The position numbers were made by a program, and so were the translations under genes. Below, in pieces: positions 42,233-54,062 of a stretch of 64,000 bases of DNA; position 1 is the first letter of the stretch, and each line of letters begins with the position of its first letter. The notes under the pieces are model-generated. The model saw nothing but the letters and a program-made list of their open reading frames with translations. It ran no database searches and was not told the origin of the DNA. The stretch comes from Pegoplata infirma (taxonomy: Eukaryota > Arthropoda > Insecta > Diptera > Anthomyiidae). The stretch is from assembly GCA_963921195.1 (NCBI GenBank), contig OY992537.1:206794581-206858580 (forward strand), read 5' to 3'.

Positions 42233-42846
42233 CCCGAGTAAAAAAGTTTTTATATAGTTGTATATAATTTTATAAACATCATATATGATTATATATAATT
42301 ATATAGAATTTGATGCGAAAAATGAGTCGATAAAACCATATAAAATTTTATCAATGTTACTTGTGTTTTGATAAATTTTTTATATAATTTTATGCGAAAT
42401 TTGGACCCCTATTTTTATATAACAAAAGCAAATTTATATAATCAGACATAATTATATACAACTATATCAAATTATATAAAACAACATATAATTTTATAAA
42501 GTTATATAAAATTATATCAAGTTTTATATAAATCATAAAATTTTGTTTTAATTATATATAATTATATAAAATTTTATGTAACTTTATATAGTTTTATACA
42601 GCTTTATAGAATTTCATATATTTTTATATAATTATATCTAATTATATAATTTTGCTATTATTATATAAAAATAGGGGTCCAAATTTCGCATAAAATTATA
42701 TAAAAAATTTATCAAAATATATGAAACATTAAATTTTATATAGTTTTATCGACTCATTTTTCGCATCAAATTCTATATAATTCTATTTAATCATATATGA
42801 TGTTTATAAAATTATATACAACTATATAGGAACTTTTTTACTCGGG
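42233..42846. mobile_element. 614-bp palindromic MITE with CCCGAGTAAAAA ends and AT duplication
   Basis: Arms 42233-42425 and 42655-42846 are near-perfect reverse complements. They include ATTTGATGCGAAAAATGAG and GCGAAATTTGGACCCCTA with their complements. AT lies outside both ends (42231-42232, 42847-42848). The 230-bp centre is itself a series of ATATAATTTTATA-type palindromes. It has the same ends as the MITE at 11360-12048 but a different interior, and a lone CCCGGGTAAAAAAGTT end lies at 30952. Confidence 0.9.
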
Positions 42847-42848
42847 AT

Positions 42849-43867
42849 GCCACAGCAAAGTCATTCATACTCCAACACACAACAAGCCAAACTAAACTGA
42901 CACCTGCATAAATGCAACAACACCAATAGATTTATTTTTTATATATTTGCGGTAATAATAAAAAAAAAATAAACACAATTTTACCGCATAAAGAAAATAG
43001 AATTTCCCAAACAACAACGACAACTATTGATGACAGTTGAAAGTAATAAATTATGACAAAAAAAAAACTCTAAAGAAAAACTATTTTGAAAAGAAATAAA
43101 AACAGCATTGGTTGGGCAACATTTGTTTGTTCGTTCGTTCGTTTCCTTTTTGAACACATCTATGGTTACATATTCACCCAAAAAGTCAGTTCAATAATAG
43201 ATGATGCAGATCTTTAGATAAACACATTAAAAAAAAAGGAAGAAGAATTTCAAAAGTTGTTTATTTTCTTTTTTAATATGATCAACACCTTGGTGAGGAA
43301 ATTTTTTATGTTGGCCAACTACCAAAATAACAACCTCCTACTTTTTACATAGTTTGGCTATTTACAAAATTTGAATTTAAATTTTAAGGGAAAGGAATTT
43401 TTTTTTTTTTTTTTTAAATTTGTTAAGAATAACATTGACAAATATGCAATAAAGTTTTTTATAGTTTCAAAAAAAATGTTCAAACGAATTGTGCTGCTGT
43501 TAAAAACGCAAAGTTTTGTTGACTTGCAATTTGTTTGGGTCAACAAAAATTGATTCTTGTTGAATTTAAAAAAAAACTCCAGTGACAAAATTTATAAAAC
43601 TACATAAGAAAAAATAGCAATTTTTAAAATTTTATTACACACCAACATGTTGCTAAGAACATGTTGCTAGCAAAATAAAAACTCCAGTGACAAAGTTTAT
43701 GAAAGTACATACGTACAAAAATAGCAATATTTACAATTTTATTACTCAGCAACATTTTGCTAAGAACATGTTGCTAGCAACATGCTAAAAGGAACATGTT
43801 TCTAGCAACTATTTTGCCTTAAATTAAAAAACTGCAATTTTTTTGTATGCAAAAAGGGGTTTCTTCT
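42849..43867. other. AT-rich DNA with a GTTC microsatellite and first AACATGTTGCTAGCAACATG motifs
   Basis: A (GTTC)4-type run lies at 43128-43142. From 43640 the palindromes GCAACATGTTGC and GTTGCTAGCAAC occur in a chain, and about 43600-43660 is repeated at 43680-43760 (CTCCAGTGACAAARTTTATRAAA). Frames of 60-76 codons are low complexity. Confidence 0.5.
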
Positions 43868-46130
43868 GATTTTGAATCACAAAGCAATTTTTTGATATTA
43901 CTATGCCTAAAACTTATGTGGTGCAAATTTGAAGCCAATTGGATTAAACCGTGTCACCCGACAATCAAAGTTTTGGATTTTCGAAAATGTTTACAAAAAA
44001 AATTAAAAAAAAATATTTCTTGCGACACATCATATTTCTTAATTTTAATGCGCTGAACACGAACATCAAAAATCAATTTAAATCGACCCACCGGGTTTTG
44101 AGATATCGCTATTTGACATTTGCAAAAAATTTCCTGCGTTCTAGCAATTTTTAACAAACGGATCGAAAAATATCTTTCCCCTCACCCTTTCATAGAGCTT
44201 GAGACAGTCTTTCATTAAAACTTACTTTGAGCCAAATCCAATAATTTTAACCAGGTTAATCATCAAAAACGATAAAATTTTGGGTTTTTTGGAAAATTCC
44301 AATCCAAATTTTGGATTTTTAAAAAAATAAAAAAATAAAAAAAAATCGATACATTATTTTTATTAATTCTGGCACGCTGAGTACAATTATCAAAACATTT
44401 ATGAAATCTGTCTTTTTGTTTTCAAGATATCGCCATTTGAAATTTGTCAGAAAAATTTTCAAAAATGGCGGTTTTTTCCTATGTTCAAGAAATTTTTTAA
44501 AAAAATATCTCAAAAATGTTTTTTTATTGACAATTTCACAGAGCTCTAGAGAAAATTTTATTTAATCTTAATTTGAGACAAATCAGGCAATTTTTACCCA
44601 TGACGCCCTTTGATCAAAGTTAAGATCTTTTGTTGAAAATATTGTAAAAATCCCAAACTTTTAACGAAGGGCACCATGAGTTGAAATGATCGGATTTTAC
44701 TTAAATTTATTTTAAATGAAAGTTTGCCTCAAGCTCCATGAAAAGTTCAAGAAATTTTAAAAATATTTTTTAAAAATTTCTTGAACATAGAAAAAGGTCG
44801 CAAATTTCAAACAGCAATGTATCGAAAATCGTTTGACCGATTTTTTTTTTTTTTTTTTTTTTGATATGAGGCATTCCACACCAAATGTCCAGCGAAAAAA
44901 AACATGTGTACCGTAAACTTCTGAATAGGTGGTATGGATAGCCCTATATGGAACTTAGAAAATTGCGTTTTTGGTTTTTCAATTTTTCAAAAACTGGGCT
45001 TAGGAGGCGTGGTCAAATATTGGGAAAATGGTCAAATTTGTGGCGAGTTGCCTTGATTAAATATTTATCACAGTAAAACGGAATGCACCACAATCTCAAA
45101 AATTTACAGTCTTATATAGTTTTGTATGGGCTATCGATTAAAATTTTTTTTTTTGGAAAATTTTCAGAACCCGTTCTGAAATTTTCCATTTTTAAAAGAA
45201 GTCAATTTATCAAAAATCCGGCCACTTTTTTTTTTCTTTTTTATTTATTTTTTTAAAAGTTTAGATGTTTGTCCATCCACACAAAAAAAAACAGAAACAC
45301 GTTCATCTTTTTTTTTCGAGAAAATCGCATTTGAACTTTAAATTTCATAACAATTTAGTAATTTTCTTGTATTTTCTTGTGTCAACAGAGCGTATGACGA
45401 ATATTTATGTAATTAATATTACTCATTCGCAACTTAAAAAAAAAGAAATACAAGCAAATAACAAAATTGTTATGAAATTTAAAGTTCAAATGCGATTTTC
45501 TAGAAAAAAAAGATGAACGTGTTTCTGATTTTTTTTGTGTGGATGGACAAACATCTAAACTTTTAAAAAAATAAATAAAAAAGAAAAAAAAAAGTGGCCG
45601 GATTTTTGATAAATTGACTTTTTTAAAAAATGGAAAGTTTCAGAACGGGTTCTGAAAATTTTCCAAAAAAAAAAAATTTTAATCGATAGCCCATACAAAA
45701 CTATATAAGAACGTAAATTTTTGACATTGTGGTGAATTCCGTTTTAATGTGATAAATATTTAATCAAGGCAACTCGCCACAAATTTTACAATTTTTCCAA
45801 TATTTGACCACTCTTCCGAAGCCCAGTTTTCGAAAATTTGAAAAACCAAAAACGCAATTTTCTTAGTTACATATAGGGCTATCCAAACAACCTATTCAGA
45901 AATTTACGGGACACATGTTTTTCTGTAGCGGGACATTTGGTGTGGAATGCCTCATATTCGAGTTTAGCGCATCAAAATTAATAAACATGATGTGTAGTAA
46001 GACATATTTTTTTTTTTTAATTTTTAAAAAGACTTTGAACGCTGGTCGCCACGGGTTAATTTAATCCGATTGGCTTCAAATTTGTAACACGTAGAAACAT
46101 TTTCCCGGACACTTAAGAAAATCAAAAGTT
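43868..46130. mobile_element. Foldback-type element with TTCCCGGACACTT-like end, interrupted by another foldback
   Basis: The left half (43868-44866) and right half (45957-46130) are parts of one inverted-repeat element. GGTGCAAATTTGAAGCCAAT and its complement ATTGGCTTCAAATTTGTAAC, and GCGCTGAACACGAAC and GAGTTTAGCGCATC, pair across the centre. The left half itself has tandem units of about 350 bp ending in phrases like GAGATATCGCYATTTGAMATTTG. The relative at 61989-63196 has the same order without the inserted foldback. No coding capacity. Confidence 0.7.
44867..45954. mobile_element. 1,088-bp near-perfect palindromic foldback element (TGAGGCATTCCACAC)
   Basis: Each arm is about 530 bp and there is almost no spacer. 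Ends are TGAGGCATTCCACACCAAAT and complement. TA lies directly outside both ends (44865-44866, 45955-45956). The empty site is visible at about 63000-63015 (TTTTTTGATATTCGTGCTC), which shows the insertion point; TA, AT or ATAT duplications are all compatible. Inner landmarks are GAACGGGTTCTGAAAATTTT, TGGCCGGATTTTTGATAAAT and GTTTGTCCATCCACAC. No transposase is encoded. Related broken copies lie at 30888-32728 and 31671-32646. Confidence 0.92.
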
Positions 46131-46204
46131 GAAGAAAAAATTTCACTCTAATGGAATATTCTTTGAAAAATAATTAAGCAAAGTTTTTAAATGTTGAATT
46201 AACA

Positions 46205-47215
46205 TTTTTTTAGAAGAAAACTATTTAGCTTTTGCAACATGTGGCTAAAAAATCTAAGAACAAAAATATAAGGTGATGTTTTAAAAATTGATTTAAAAAA
46301 AAAAAAATTTTTAAAAATAAAACTAAATTTTAATGTTTTCGACCTTTAACTTGAAATATAAATAAAATAACCGAGCTCGAGGTCTGTTGTTGTTGTAAAT
46401 AATCTTTATTTTACTTTTCCAATATTTCAAAATTCATCGAATTTCACATCAGGGACAGTGTTAAAAAATTACACAAAAACAAATAAACGTTAAGCTACTT
46501 ATATTCACATTGTATTTGTGTAATTTTTTAACACTGTCCCTGATGATGAAATTCGATGAATTTCGAAATATTGGAGAAGTAAAATAAAGATTATTAACAA
46601 CAACAACAGACCTCGAGCTCGGTTAGTTTATTTATTTATTTATAAAATAAAAATAAATAAAGAATATTTAAAAAAACAGCTCGGCACTTTTTTTCACAAT
46701 TTGTTGCTAGCAACATTTAACATTTTTAGAAGAAAACTATTTAGTTTTTGCAACATGTTGCTAAAAAATCTTAGAACGAAAATATAAGGTGATGTTTTAA
46801 AAATTTAATTTTTTAAAATAAAAATTTTAATGTTTTCGACCTTTAACTTGTAATATTAATAAAATAACCGAGCTCGAGGTCTGTTGTTGTTGTAAATAAT
46901 CTTTATTTTACTTCTCCAATATTTCGAAATTCATCGAATTTCATCATCAGGGACAGTGTTAAAAAATTACACAAACATAAATAAACTTTAATCTACTTGT
47001 AGTCACATTGTGTTTGTATAAATTTTTAACACTGTCCCTAATGATGAAATTCGATGAATTTCGAAATATTAGAGAAGTAAAATAAAGATTATTTACAAAA
47101 AAAACAGACCTCGAGCTCGGTTAGTTTATTTATATATAAAATAAAAATAAATAAAGAATATTTAAAAAAAAAAACTCGGCACACTTTTTCACAATTTGTT
47201 ACTAGCAACATTTCA
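46205..47215 (+). repeat. 497-bp tandem duplication, each copy with a 257-bp hairpin
   Basis: Hairpins at 46369-46625 and 46866-47122 begin AACCGAGCTCGAGGTCTG and end with its complement. Arms of about 110 bp include TTCATCGAATTTCATCATCA and AGGGACAGTGTTAAAAAATT. The flanks are duplicated too: AGAAGAAAACTATTTAG and ATATAAGGTGATGTTTTAAA before, ATAAAGAATATTTAAAAAA and TTTTTCACAATTTGTT after. So the hairpin was duplicated with its surroundings, not inserted twice. Identity looks well above 90 percent. Confidence 0.9.
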
Positions 47216-47828
47216 AAATTTATATCCAAAAAGTAGCAGTTGCCAAATAGAATTGGAATTTTTTTTAGCAACATGTTGCCTGCAATTGAAATTTTTTCGC
47301 ATTATGTTAAAAAAAGTTTTACTTAAGAACAGTTGTAATTACTTTCATATAATTACTTTCCTTTCTCATGATTTTGAAACAACTTTATGCTATGTTCAGA
47401 TTGGCCTCCAAACCCCGTTGAAAGCTCGTATTTTCAATTTAAAAACTCACCTGTTCATACACAACAATTTTGACACTTATGTAGGTTTGGGAAAATATCA
47501 CACAAAAAATATATTTTTTTAACTAATTTAATTATGCGGAAATTATTTTTTGCACGTTTTGATTTTATTTTTATTTCAAATAAATAAATATTTTAAAGAA
47601 ATTTTGTAAACAAATTGATTTATTTATTTTTTTATTTTTGTCATTTTCCCATTTTCCCTATTTCTCATTGTCGCACAGTGGTAAAAATTTGAAATTTATA
47701 CGGTTTCGATCGTACTTTCGTTGAAACCTCACTACAAAAAGGTTTAAATTTGTGAGGGAAAATACGTATTTTCAAATGAGGTTTGGCTCGAAACCTCGTT
47801 AAACGGGGTTTCGAGGCCAATCTGAACG
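47216..47828. other. AT-rich DNA with a CAAACCYCRTT-type inverted patch
   Basis: 47400-47450 (TTGGCCTCCAAACCCCGTTG) pairs loosely with 47785-47825 (AACGGGGTTTCGAGGCCAATCTGAAC), so this looks like another element with ends near 47388 and 47826 (TTCAGATTGGCCTC). Borders are uncertain. The 108-codon frame at 47196-47522 is not recognisable. Confidence 0.45.
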
Positions 47829-48130
47829 TACACTCAAAATAATTCTACAGTAAAAAAAATAGTAAGTGCGTTGGTAACCCATATCTACTAATAAGTTACC
47901 AATTACCAGTATTACAGTAGTTTTTTTAGTATCTTCAAAGTGCTAAAATTAGTATTTCTTACTGTTTATGAGTAATTTTTATTGGTAGCCGGTTGTACTA
48001 ATTGTTTTACTATTTTTAGTTCACAAAAGTACTAATATACAGTAATTTAATAGGTTTTTAATTTATTTTTGTTAGTAATTATTCCGTAAGGGGGCGCTTG
48101 TTTACAAGCAGAAATACCAACTGTTTTTTT

Positions 48131-49166
48131 ATACCCTCCACTCTAGTGATAGAGGGTATATATAAGTTTGTCATTCCGTTTGTAACACATCGAAATATTG
48201 GTCTAGGACCCCAAAAAGTATATATATTCATGATCCTCGATCGATTTTAAGTCGATCTAGCGATGTCCGTCCGTCCGTCCGTTCGTCCGTCCGTCCGTCT
48301 GTCTGTCTGTCCGTAGAAAACACGCTAACTTTTGAAAGACTTTACAGAGGCTACTGAAGTTTGGCACATATGTTGGTCATTTACCTGGTCAGGTTGGTAT
48401 TGCAATCCAGCCAAATCGGTCCAGTGGTTCAAAAGTTATGAGCAAAAGAGTAAATTTCGGCAAGGGGTTTTCGCGAATTTACGAAATAACAATCACGTTA
48501 ACTTTTGAAAGACAATAATGAGACTGCTGAAGCTTGGCATATATCTTTGACGTTCCCCATGTCTGCTTAGTTTTAAATTTCAGCTCAATCGGTTTATTGG
48601 TTCAAAAGTTATAAGCAAAACCCTGAATTTCATATTTGTTTCATCTAAAATGCCACGTGTTTTAACAAGTTTTAAAAGCATTAGTGGTAACTAAACAATG
48701 CTTTTCAAACTTGTTTAATTTTAAAGCAATGCTTTTTAAACTTGTTTAGTTTGAAAAGCATTGGTAACATAAAAATTACACTCGAAAAAAATTTTACACT
48801 CAAAAAAAATTTTACACTCAAAAAAAAAATTTACACTCAAAAAAAAATTTACACAAAAAAAATTTAGTTTTTTTTTTACAAAAATGACAATATTTTGTGT
48901 ACATACGTACGTGCATTTACTCAGAAATATTTTTACAGTAAAAAACATTACACTCGAAAAAAATTTTACACTCAAAAAAAAATATTAGTAATTCTTCTTT
49001 TAAATAAAAAAATGCCAAAAAAAGTTTTTACTCAAAATAAAATATTTCTAATCAAAATTGTTAATTTTTTCACTTTAAAAAATGTACAACCCTTTAAAAA
49101 AATGCATTGTGGAGGGTATTCATAGATTCGGCAAAGTCGAATTTAACTTTTCTACTTGTTTTTTTT
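48131..49166 (-). mobile_element. DINE-1/mini-me-like element, essentially full length
   Basis: Near twin of 8920-9900. It starts ATACCCTCCACTCTAGTGAT, has a GTCY tract (CCGTCCGTCCGTCCGTCTG) at about 48280-48310 and the foldable CAAGTTTTAAAAGCATT segment at 48665-48760. It then has a run of TTTTACACTCAAAAAAA units and ends TGGAGGGTATTCATAGATTC, GGCAAAGTCGAATTTAAC, CTACTTG. The close match suggests that both copies derive from a recently active source. Confidence 0.88.
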
Positions 49167-49188
49167 GCAAAATCATTAAATTTGAATT

Positions 49189-50877
49189 CAGTGTTGTCAG
49201 TATGTTACATTTCGGGTATTTGCTGGTGCTTTTTTGATCTTGCCGTTTTTTAAATACGCGTTTTTTTAAAAATAGGGTATTTATGGTGTTTTTCCATTTT
49301 TTCGCGATATTTTTTTTTAAATTTGTGATTTTTATATTATCAATAGATTTTGCTGAAATTTGAAACTTACGCCTAAGACCTAATGAAAATGAAAAAAATC
49401 AGTCCGTGTTTGAACCTTGGCCCCATACAAACATCCCCTTTAAATTTGACTCAAGGTATCCTTTCAAAATTTGCAGTTAAACGTGTTTTGTGTTCACAAA
49501 TCCCAAATGTTCTCTCAAAATTCATGAAAATAAAAAATAATTGATTTATATTTTGCAAGTATGCGTGAGCAGGTAACTAAGCCGACTTGGAATTTTTAGC
49601 GGTGGCGGCTCGGTCCATTTTGCTTGCCGACGGCGGATTTCTCAATCGTCGGCTCATGTTATTTTTTTGGTTATGGAGTTGTATTTTTGTAATGATGCAA
49701 TCAAAATATGTATTTTTGACAGATTTAAATTAAGAAAATTTGGGTCTATTTTCGAAAATTGTGTAACAGGCAAAACGCGCAAAACAGTGACTCAAAAAGG
49801 GCTAAATTTGAATAAAGTTAAAGCGCCAAAAAGCGCTAAAAAAAATAATTTTTATTTAAGGTTCAAAAAAAATTATAAAATCATCAGGACTATTCACAGA
49901 ATAAGTCTAAAAATTGTGAAATATCTTTTTTTTTTTAATTTTCAACAAAGTTTCCCATTTCTTTGGTTGTACTACACCAACTACATGAAAAATATGAATC
50001 TAAGACTGTTATTACGACAGTTTAGCGCATTTCTTAAGAACGCGCTAGATTTAAAAAAATGCGCTTTTTGGGTGGTCGGATAGCTTTAAATCAAGCACGC
50101 GCTGAATTGGCATCGCTGTTTTTGGTTGTGATTTGATTCAAAATCTAATTAAGTTTTGTACCGATCGTACAAAAATTAAAATTTTTCGCAATTTATTTTT
50201 TTTGTTTCATTTAGCAAATTTAGTTTTTGGATTATGTTTTTTGTTTCATCAAGACAATTTAGTTTTTGGATTATAACACTTAAATATTGGGATTTCCCAC
50301 GAAAGATATGAGTAAATTATTTTACTAAACTACGTGTCTAATATCACTTCATACAGATTGGAAATACTAACAATATTTTTTAATGAAAATGTATTTTAAT
50401 GAAAATGTATTATAAACTTTTTGATACATATTTTCTACATTTTTTTACAACTACGTATTTTTTTAAATATTTGATGACTGTTGTTTTTTGAAACAATTTT
50501 GTTTACTGTCAAAATGAAGTAAAATGCATAACAATTAAGCTGATAAAATATCCAAACATTTCATTAAAAAAGATCTGTGGCTTGATGATTGAATGTAATA
50601 AAAAAGTTTGTATTAAATTTATTGTGTTTTTAAGTAATATGAATGTAATATTGTTTTTACTCGTGATTGTATCAGCTTATTTATTAAATTTATGATAAAA
50701 ACAAATATTTTTATTATTGTTTTTTTGCGCTTTTTATCCTTTTAACCTTAAAAAGCACATTTCCATTTTTTTTTTTAATTTTCTCTTTTTTCTTGTAGCT
50801 GATTTTTTTTTTTGTAAATTTTTACCCTTTTCCTAAGATTTTTGCGTTTTTTTTTCACATTGGTAATGGCAACACTG
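49189..50877. mobile_element. Element with CAGTGTTGYCA ends (hAT-like termini)
   Basis: CAGTGTTGTCAGTATG at 49189 pairs with ATGGCAACACTG ending at 50877. CAGTGTTGCCA-type ends are typical of hAT MITEs, but the eight bases outside each end (TTTGAATT and TCTGTAAT) do not match, so the call is not secure. A fragment of the second DINE subfamily lies at 49345-49580. The 138-codon frame at 49667-50083 is Lys/Asn/Phe-rich and has no transposase motif I can recognise. Confidence 0.55.
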
Positions 50878-50910
50878 TCTGTAATAGCCACTACATTCTT
50901 CTTCACAATT

Positions 50911-51107
50911 CAGCAGCAAGCAGCAGACAGAAAAAATGAAGAGTACTCTATATAATTATAATTTCACTAAAATGACGCATTTTTTATTTCTTAACATTAA
51001 AAGAGCATACCCCTAGCTGCAAATACAAAAAGTACTTATTTTTTATATGTATTATTTATAATTAAACACAGTTCTTTATATTTCTTGCCGTCTGCTGCTT
51101 GCTGCTG
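50911..51107. repeat. Inverted repeat of CAGCAGCAAGCAGCAGAC
   Basis: The 18-bp arms are perfect (50911-50928 and 51090-51107), with a 161-bp spacer. GC content of the arms contrasts with the spacer. They immediately follow the CAGTGTTG-ended element. Confidence 0.8.
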
Positions 51108-52002
51108 CAGTGTGTGCGATCACCAAGTTTTCTCGCATTTACCTGCAGTGCTACCAACTGATTTTTCTGTTTGTTTAGTGCGAAAAAGAATTAAAACCGA
51201 AACAACGCGATACCCGGTCACGGAGTGTTTGTAAAAAATATATATTATAAATTTATTAATTTAAATTGTGTTAAAGTAATTAAATATATGCTCTGTATTT
51301 ATTTAAATATGCTCATTAAATAAAATAACATTAATAATAAAACTACGTCAGTTTTTTTGTTTAATCGTTTTTTATTTCAATGGCTGTGTGAAAAAAACTC
51401 AAGCTGAAGAGAATATTATGGATACACACACGTATACAAAAAAATTTAAGTATAAAAAGCACCCTCTGTTGTAAAATGTGTGTACATACATTTGAACATG
51501 TATTGAAAAAATATTATTTTTTCTTTATATTTTTAGCGATCGTTTGCAAAATATATTTCAATGGTATGGCGACATCAACCATTTATTTCTTCAAATGTGG
51601 TACAATCAACGCAACATGTAATTAAGTATATCTTAAACCCGAAGTGAAATAAAAATCATTTTCATATATATAATTTTTTTATGATTTTTATTTACTAAAA
51701 TTGATATAGGTAGTAATTTTATTCACTAAAATTAGCAATTTTATTTACTAAAATTAGTAATTTTTTTACTAAATAGGACAAAAATTTGAAATATTTATGA
51801 TTTTTTTAGTAATTATATTTACTAAAACTGTAGTAAATTGCAGTAATATTTACTGTTTTTTTAGTATTTTTCATGTACTAGATATTAGTAACAAATTTTA
51901 GAATTGATTACCAATTCCTGTACTAGGTCCTTTTGGACTAAAACATTAGTACTCGTAGCTAAATTTTTAGTATTGAATACCCACGTTTTTTTTTTGAGTG
52001 TA

Positions 52003-52539
52003 CTATTAGAAAATAATCAGCAACATTTTGTTTGCTAAATAGGTTTCAATTCGTCTTAGTTGCCTAGCTAATATATTTTGTTCTAAATTTGTTTTCATTA
52101 TTTTTAAGACAATACATTTTTTTGGATTGAAACAAGCTTTTCTGATTTTAAAATAAGTTTTACTTAAGGTGGCTTCAGACCATAATATTTGTAATAATAT
52201 CTGTCAAAATTTTGTGTAAAACCTATAAAATAGTATGGTGTAAACACAAATCGGTATAAAACCAAGAGAAATACGGATTGAAAAATGACAAGCGGATACG
52301 TATTCTCATTTTTAGAAATTTCTTTAAAAATGAGAAGACGTATACGTTTTTCATAAGATCAGGGTTGTATTTATTTTGATAATATTTAAGATGTGATGGT
52401 GTAAATACGCAAAGGATTTTTTAAAAGAATTTTTGACAAGCGGAGAAAATTTCGTATTATTTAAGATACGTATTTTCTTACGACTCAGTATTATAGTCTG
52501 AAGTGGGCTTTAGCAACATTTGGCTAAAATTACAATTTA
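52003..52539. other. AT-rich DNA without a recognisable gene
   Basis: Contains an inverted pair around 52280-52510 (GGATACGTATTCTCATTTT and AAAATGAGAAGACGTATACG) and a second weaker pair, TCAGACCATAATA near 52165 and TATTATAGTCTGAAG near 52489. It may therefore be another short element. No frame is notable. Confidence 0.45.
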
Positions 52540-52629
52540 TATAACAATATTTGTCTAGCAACATTATTAAATAAATTAAAGTTTAAAATAAGCTACGTTC
52601 AGAAAATTGCAAAGCAATAAAATTTTCTC

Positions 52630-52755
52630 AGCAGTACATGTGTAGTAACATATGTATAGCAACATATGTATAGCAATATTTGTTTAGCAACATATGTATA
52701 GCAACATATGCATAGAAACATCTGTATAGCAACATATGTAAAGCAACATATGTCT
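52630..52755 (+). repeat. Exact 14-bp tandem array, nine units of AGCAACATATGTAT
   Basis: Nine units each exactly 14 bp long, starting at 52630, 52644, 52658 and so on; most read AGCAACATATGTAT with one to three changes. Related 13-17 bp steps (ATAGCAACATTATT, CAGCAACATTACCA) are visible in the same position of later macrosatellite units. The unit has the same length and first eight bases as the dispersed palindrome AGCAACATGTTGCT. Confidence 0.92.
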
Positions 52756-53269
52756 AGCAACACTATGAAATGTGTTTAACTGCTAGTCGTTTCCTTAGCA
52801 ACATGTTGCAAGAAATTTTAAGTATTTCTTTTGATTTTTTATTGTATTAAAATAAATCTGAAAATAAAAAATTCGTACTCGTATAGTAAAATATTTTTTC
52901 AGTATTTTTTTAAAAAAATATATGGGGCATTCCATGTCAAATCGGAAACTTTGAAAAAAAATTTTTTTTTTAATTTTCCCAATTTGTTTTAGTGTTTCCA
53001 ATTCGGTTAATCGATTAACCGATTCCTCGATTAATCGCCTCTATTTCGGTTAATGTCGAAACAAATAATTTAAAACGCAAATAATTATTCGACCCGATTA
53101 ATCGGTTAAAATGGTTCGATTAACCGGTTAATATTATTATTTCTATATTCTACTATATTTTGTTTGAAACACTTCCTCTTTTTTACAAACACTTCCGAAT
53201 AAAGTCAAAACTACAGAAAAAAATATTCAGAAACCAGCAATTAACAGTTCAGAAGAGCAACATTTTTTT

Positions 53270-54000
53270 AATCATTTAAAACTCAGAAATCCTTATTAAA
53301 ATTTTCAAACTCTATATTGAAAATCCCAATTAAAATTCAGAAAATCCCAATTGAAATGCAGAAAAGCTAATTCAAATTCAGAAATCCCAAATTCAGAAAT
53401 CCAAATTGAAATTCAGAAACGCCCAATTAAAATTTACGAAAGCTCAATCCAAATTTAGAAAAGCTTATTGAAATTTAGAAATCCTAATTGATATTCAGAA
53501 ACTCCCAATTTCACAAAATTGAAATTTACAAAAGTCTACTGAAATTAAGAAATCTCAATTGAAATTTAGAAAAGCAAAATTTAAATTTAAAAATTCTAAA
53601 TGAAATCCAGAGAAGATAATTCAGTCTCTGAAGAGCTAATAAAATTCAGAAATCTCAATTGAAATCCCAATTGAAATGTAGAAAAGTGAAATCAAATTAT
53701 ATAAATCAAAATTAATATTTAGAAGACACCAATTAAAATTCTAAAAAGCACAATTAAATTCAAAAATCTTAATTGAAATTAAGAAATACCAATTGAAATT
53801 TAGAAAAGCCAACTGAAATTCACAAATCTGAATTGATATTCATAGTTTATAAAATCAAAATTTAAATTTAAAAATTACAATTATAAGTAAATTGAAATTT
53901 TGAAATTCCAATTGAAAAACGGAAATGGCCAATTGAAACTCAGAAATCCCGATTGAAATTTAGAAAATTCCAAATAAAATTTAGGAATTTTTATTATATC
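53270..54000 (+). repeat. Degenerate tandem repeat AATTGAAATTCAGAAATCCC (about 20 bp)
   Basis: About 35 loose units with variants AATTGAAATTTAGAAAAGC and AATTCAGAAATCTC. It fills most of the interior of the hAT-like element. No coding potential. Confidence 0.85.
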
Positions 54001-54062
54001 TAAATTTCAATTAGTTGCGTTTCAAAATTTTAAAAAGTTCGATTTTGTTTTTAATAATTTTT

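Larger units (their letters stand above)
47831..52000. mobile_element. TA-flanked element with CACTCAAAA ends, enlarged by insertions
   Basis: It starts CACTCAAAATAATTCTACAG at 47831 and ends TTTTTTTTTGAGTG at 52000, with TA at 47829-47830 and 52001-52002. Subterminal CTAAAATTAGTAATTTTT and AGTACTAATA motifs occur at both sides (47940-48060 and 51690-51990). The original element is probably only the outer 300 and 350 bp or so. Its middle now holds a DINE (48131-49166), a CAGTGTTG-ended element (49189-50877) and unassigned DNA. The ends resemble those of the MITE at 16136. Confidence 0.65.

Noticed and set aside
49667..50083. 138-codon frame inside the CAGTGTTG-ended element as a transposase
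   Set aside because: Composition is Lys/Asn/Phe-rich from AT bias. No hAT or other transposase motif can be seen.
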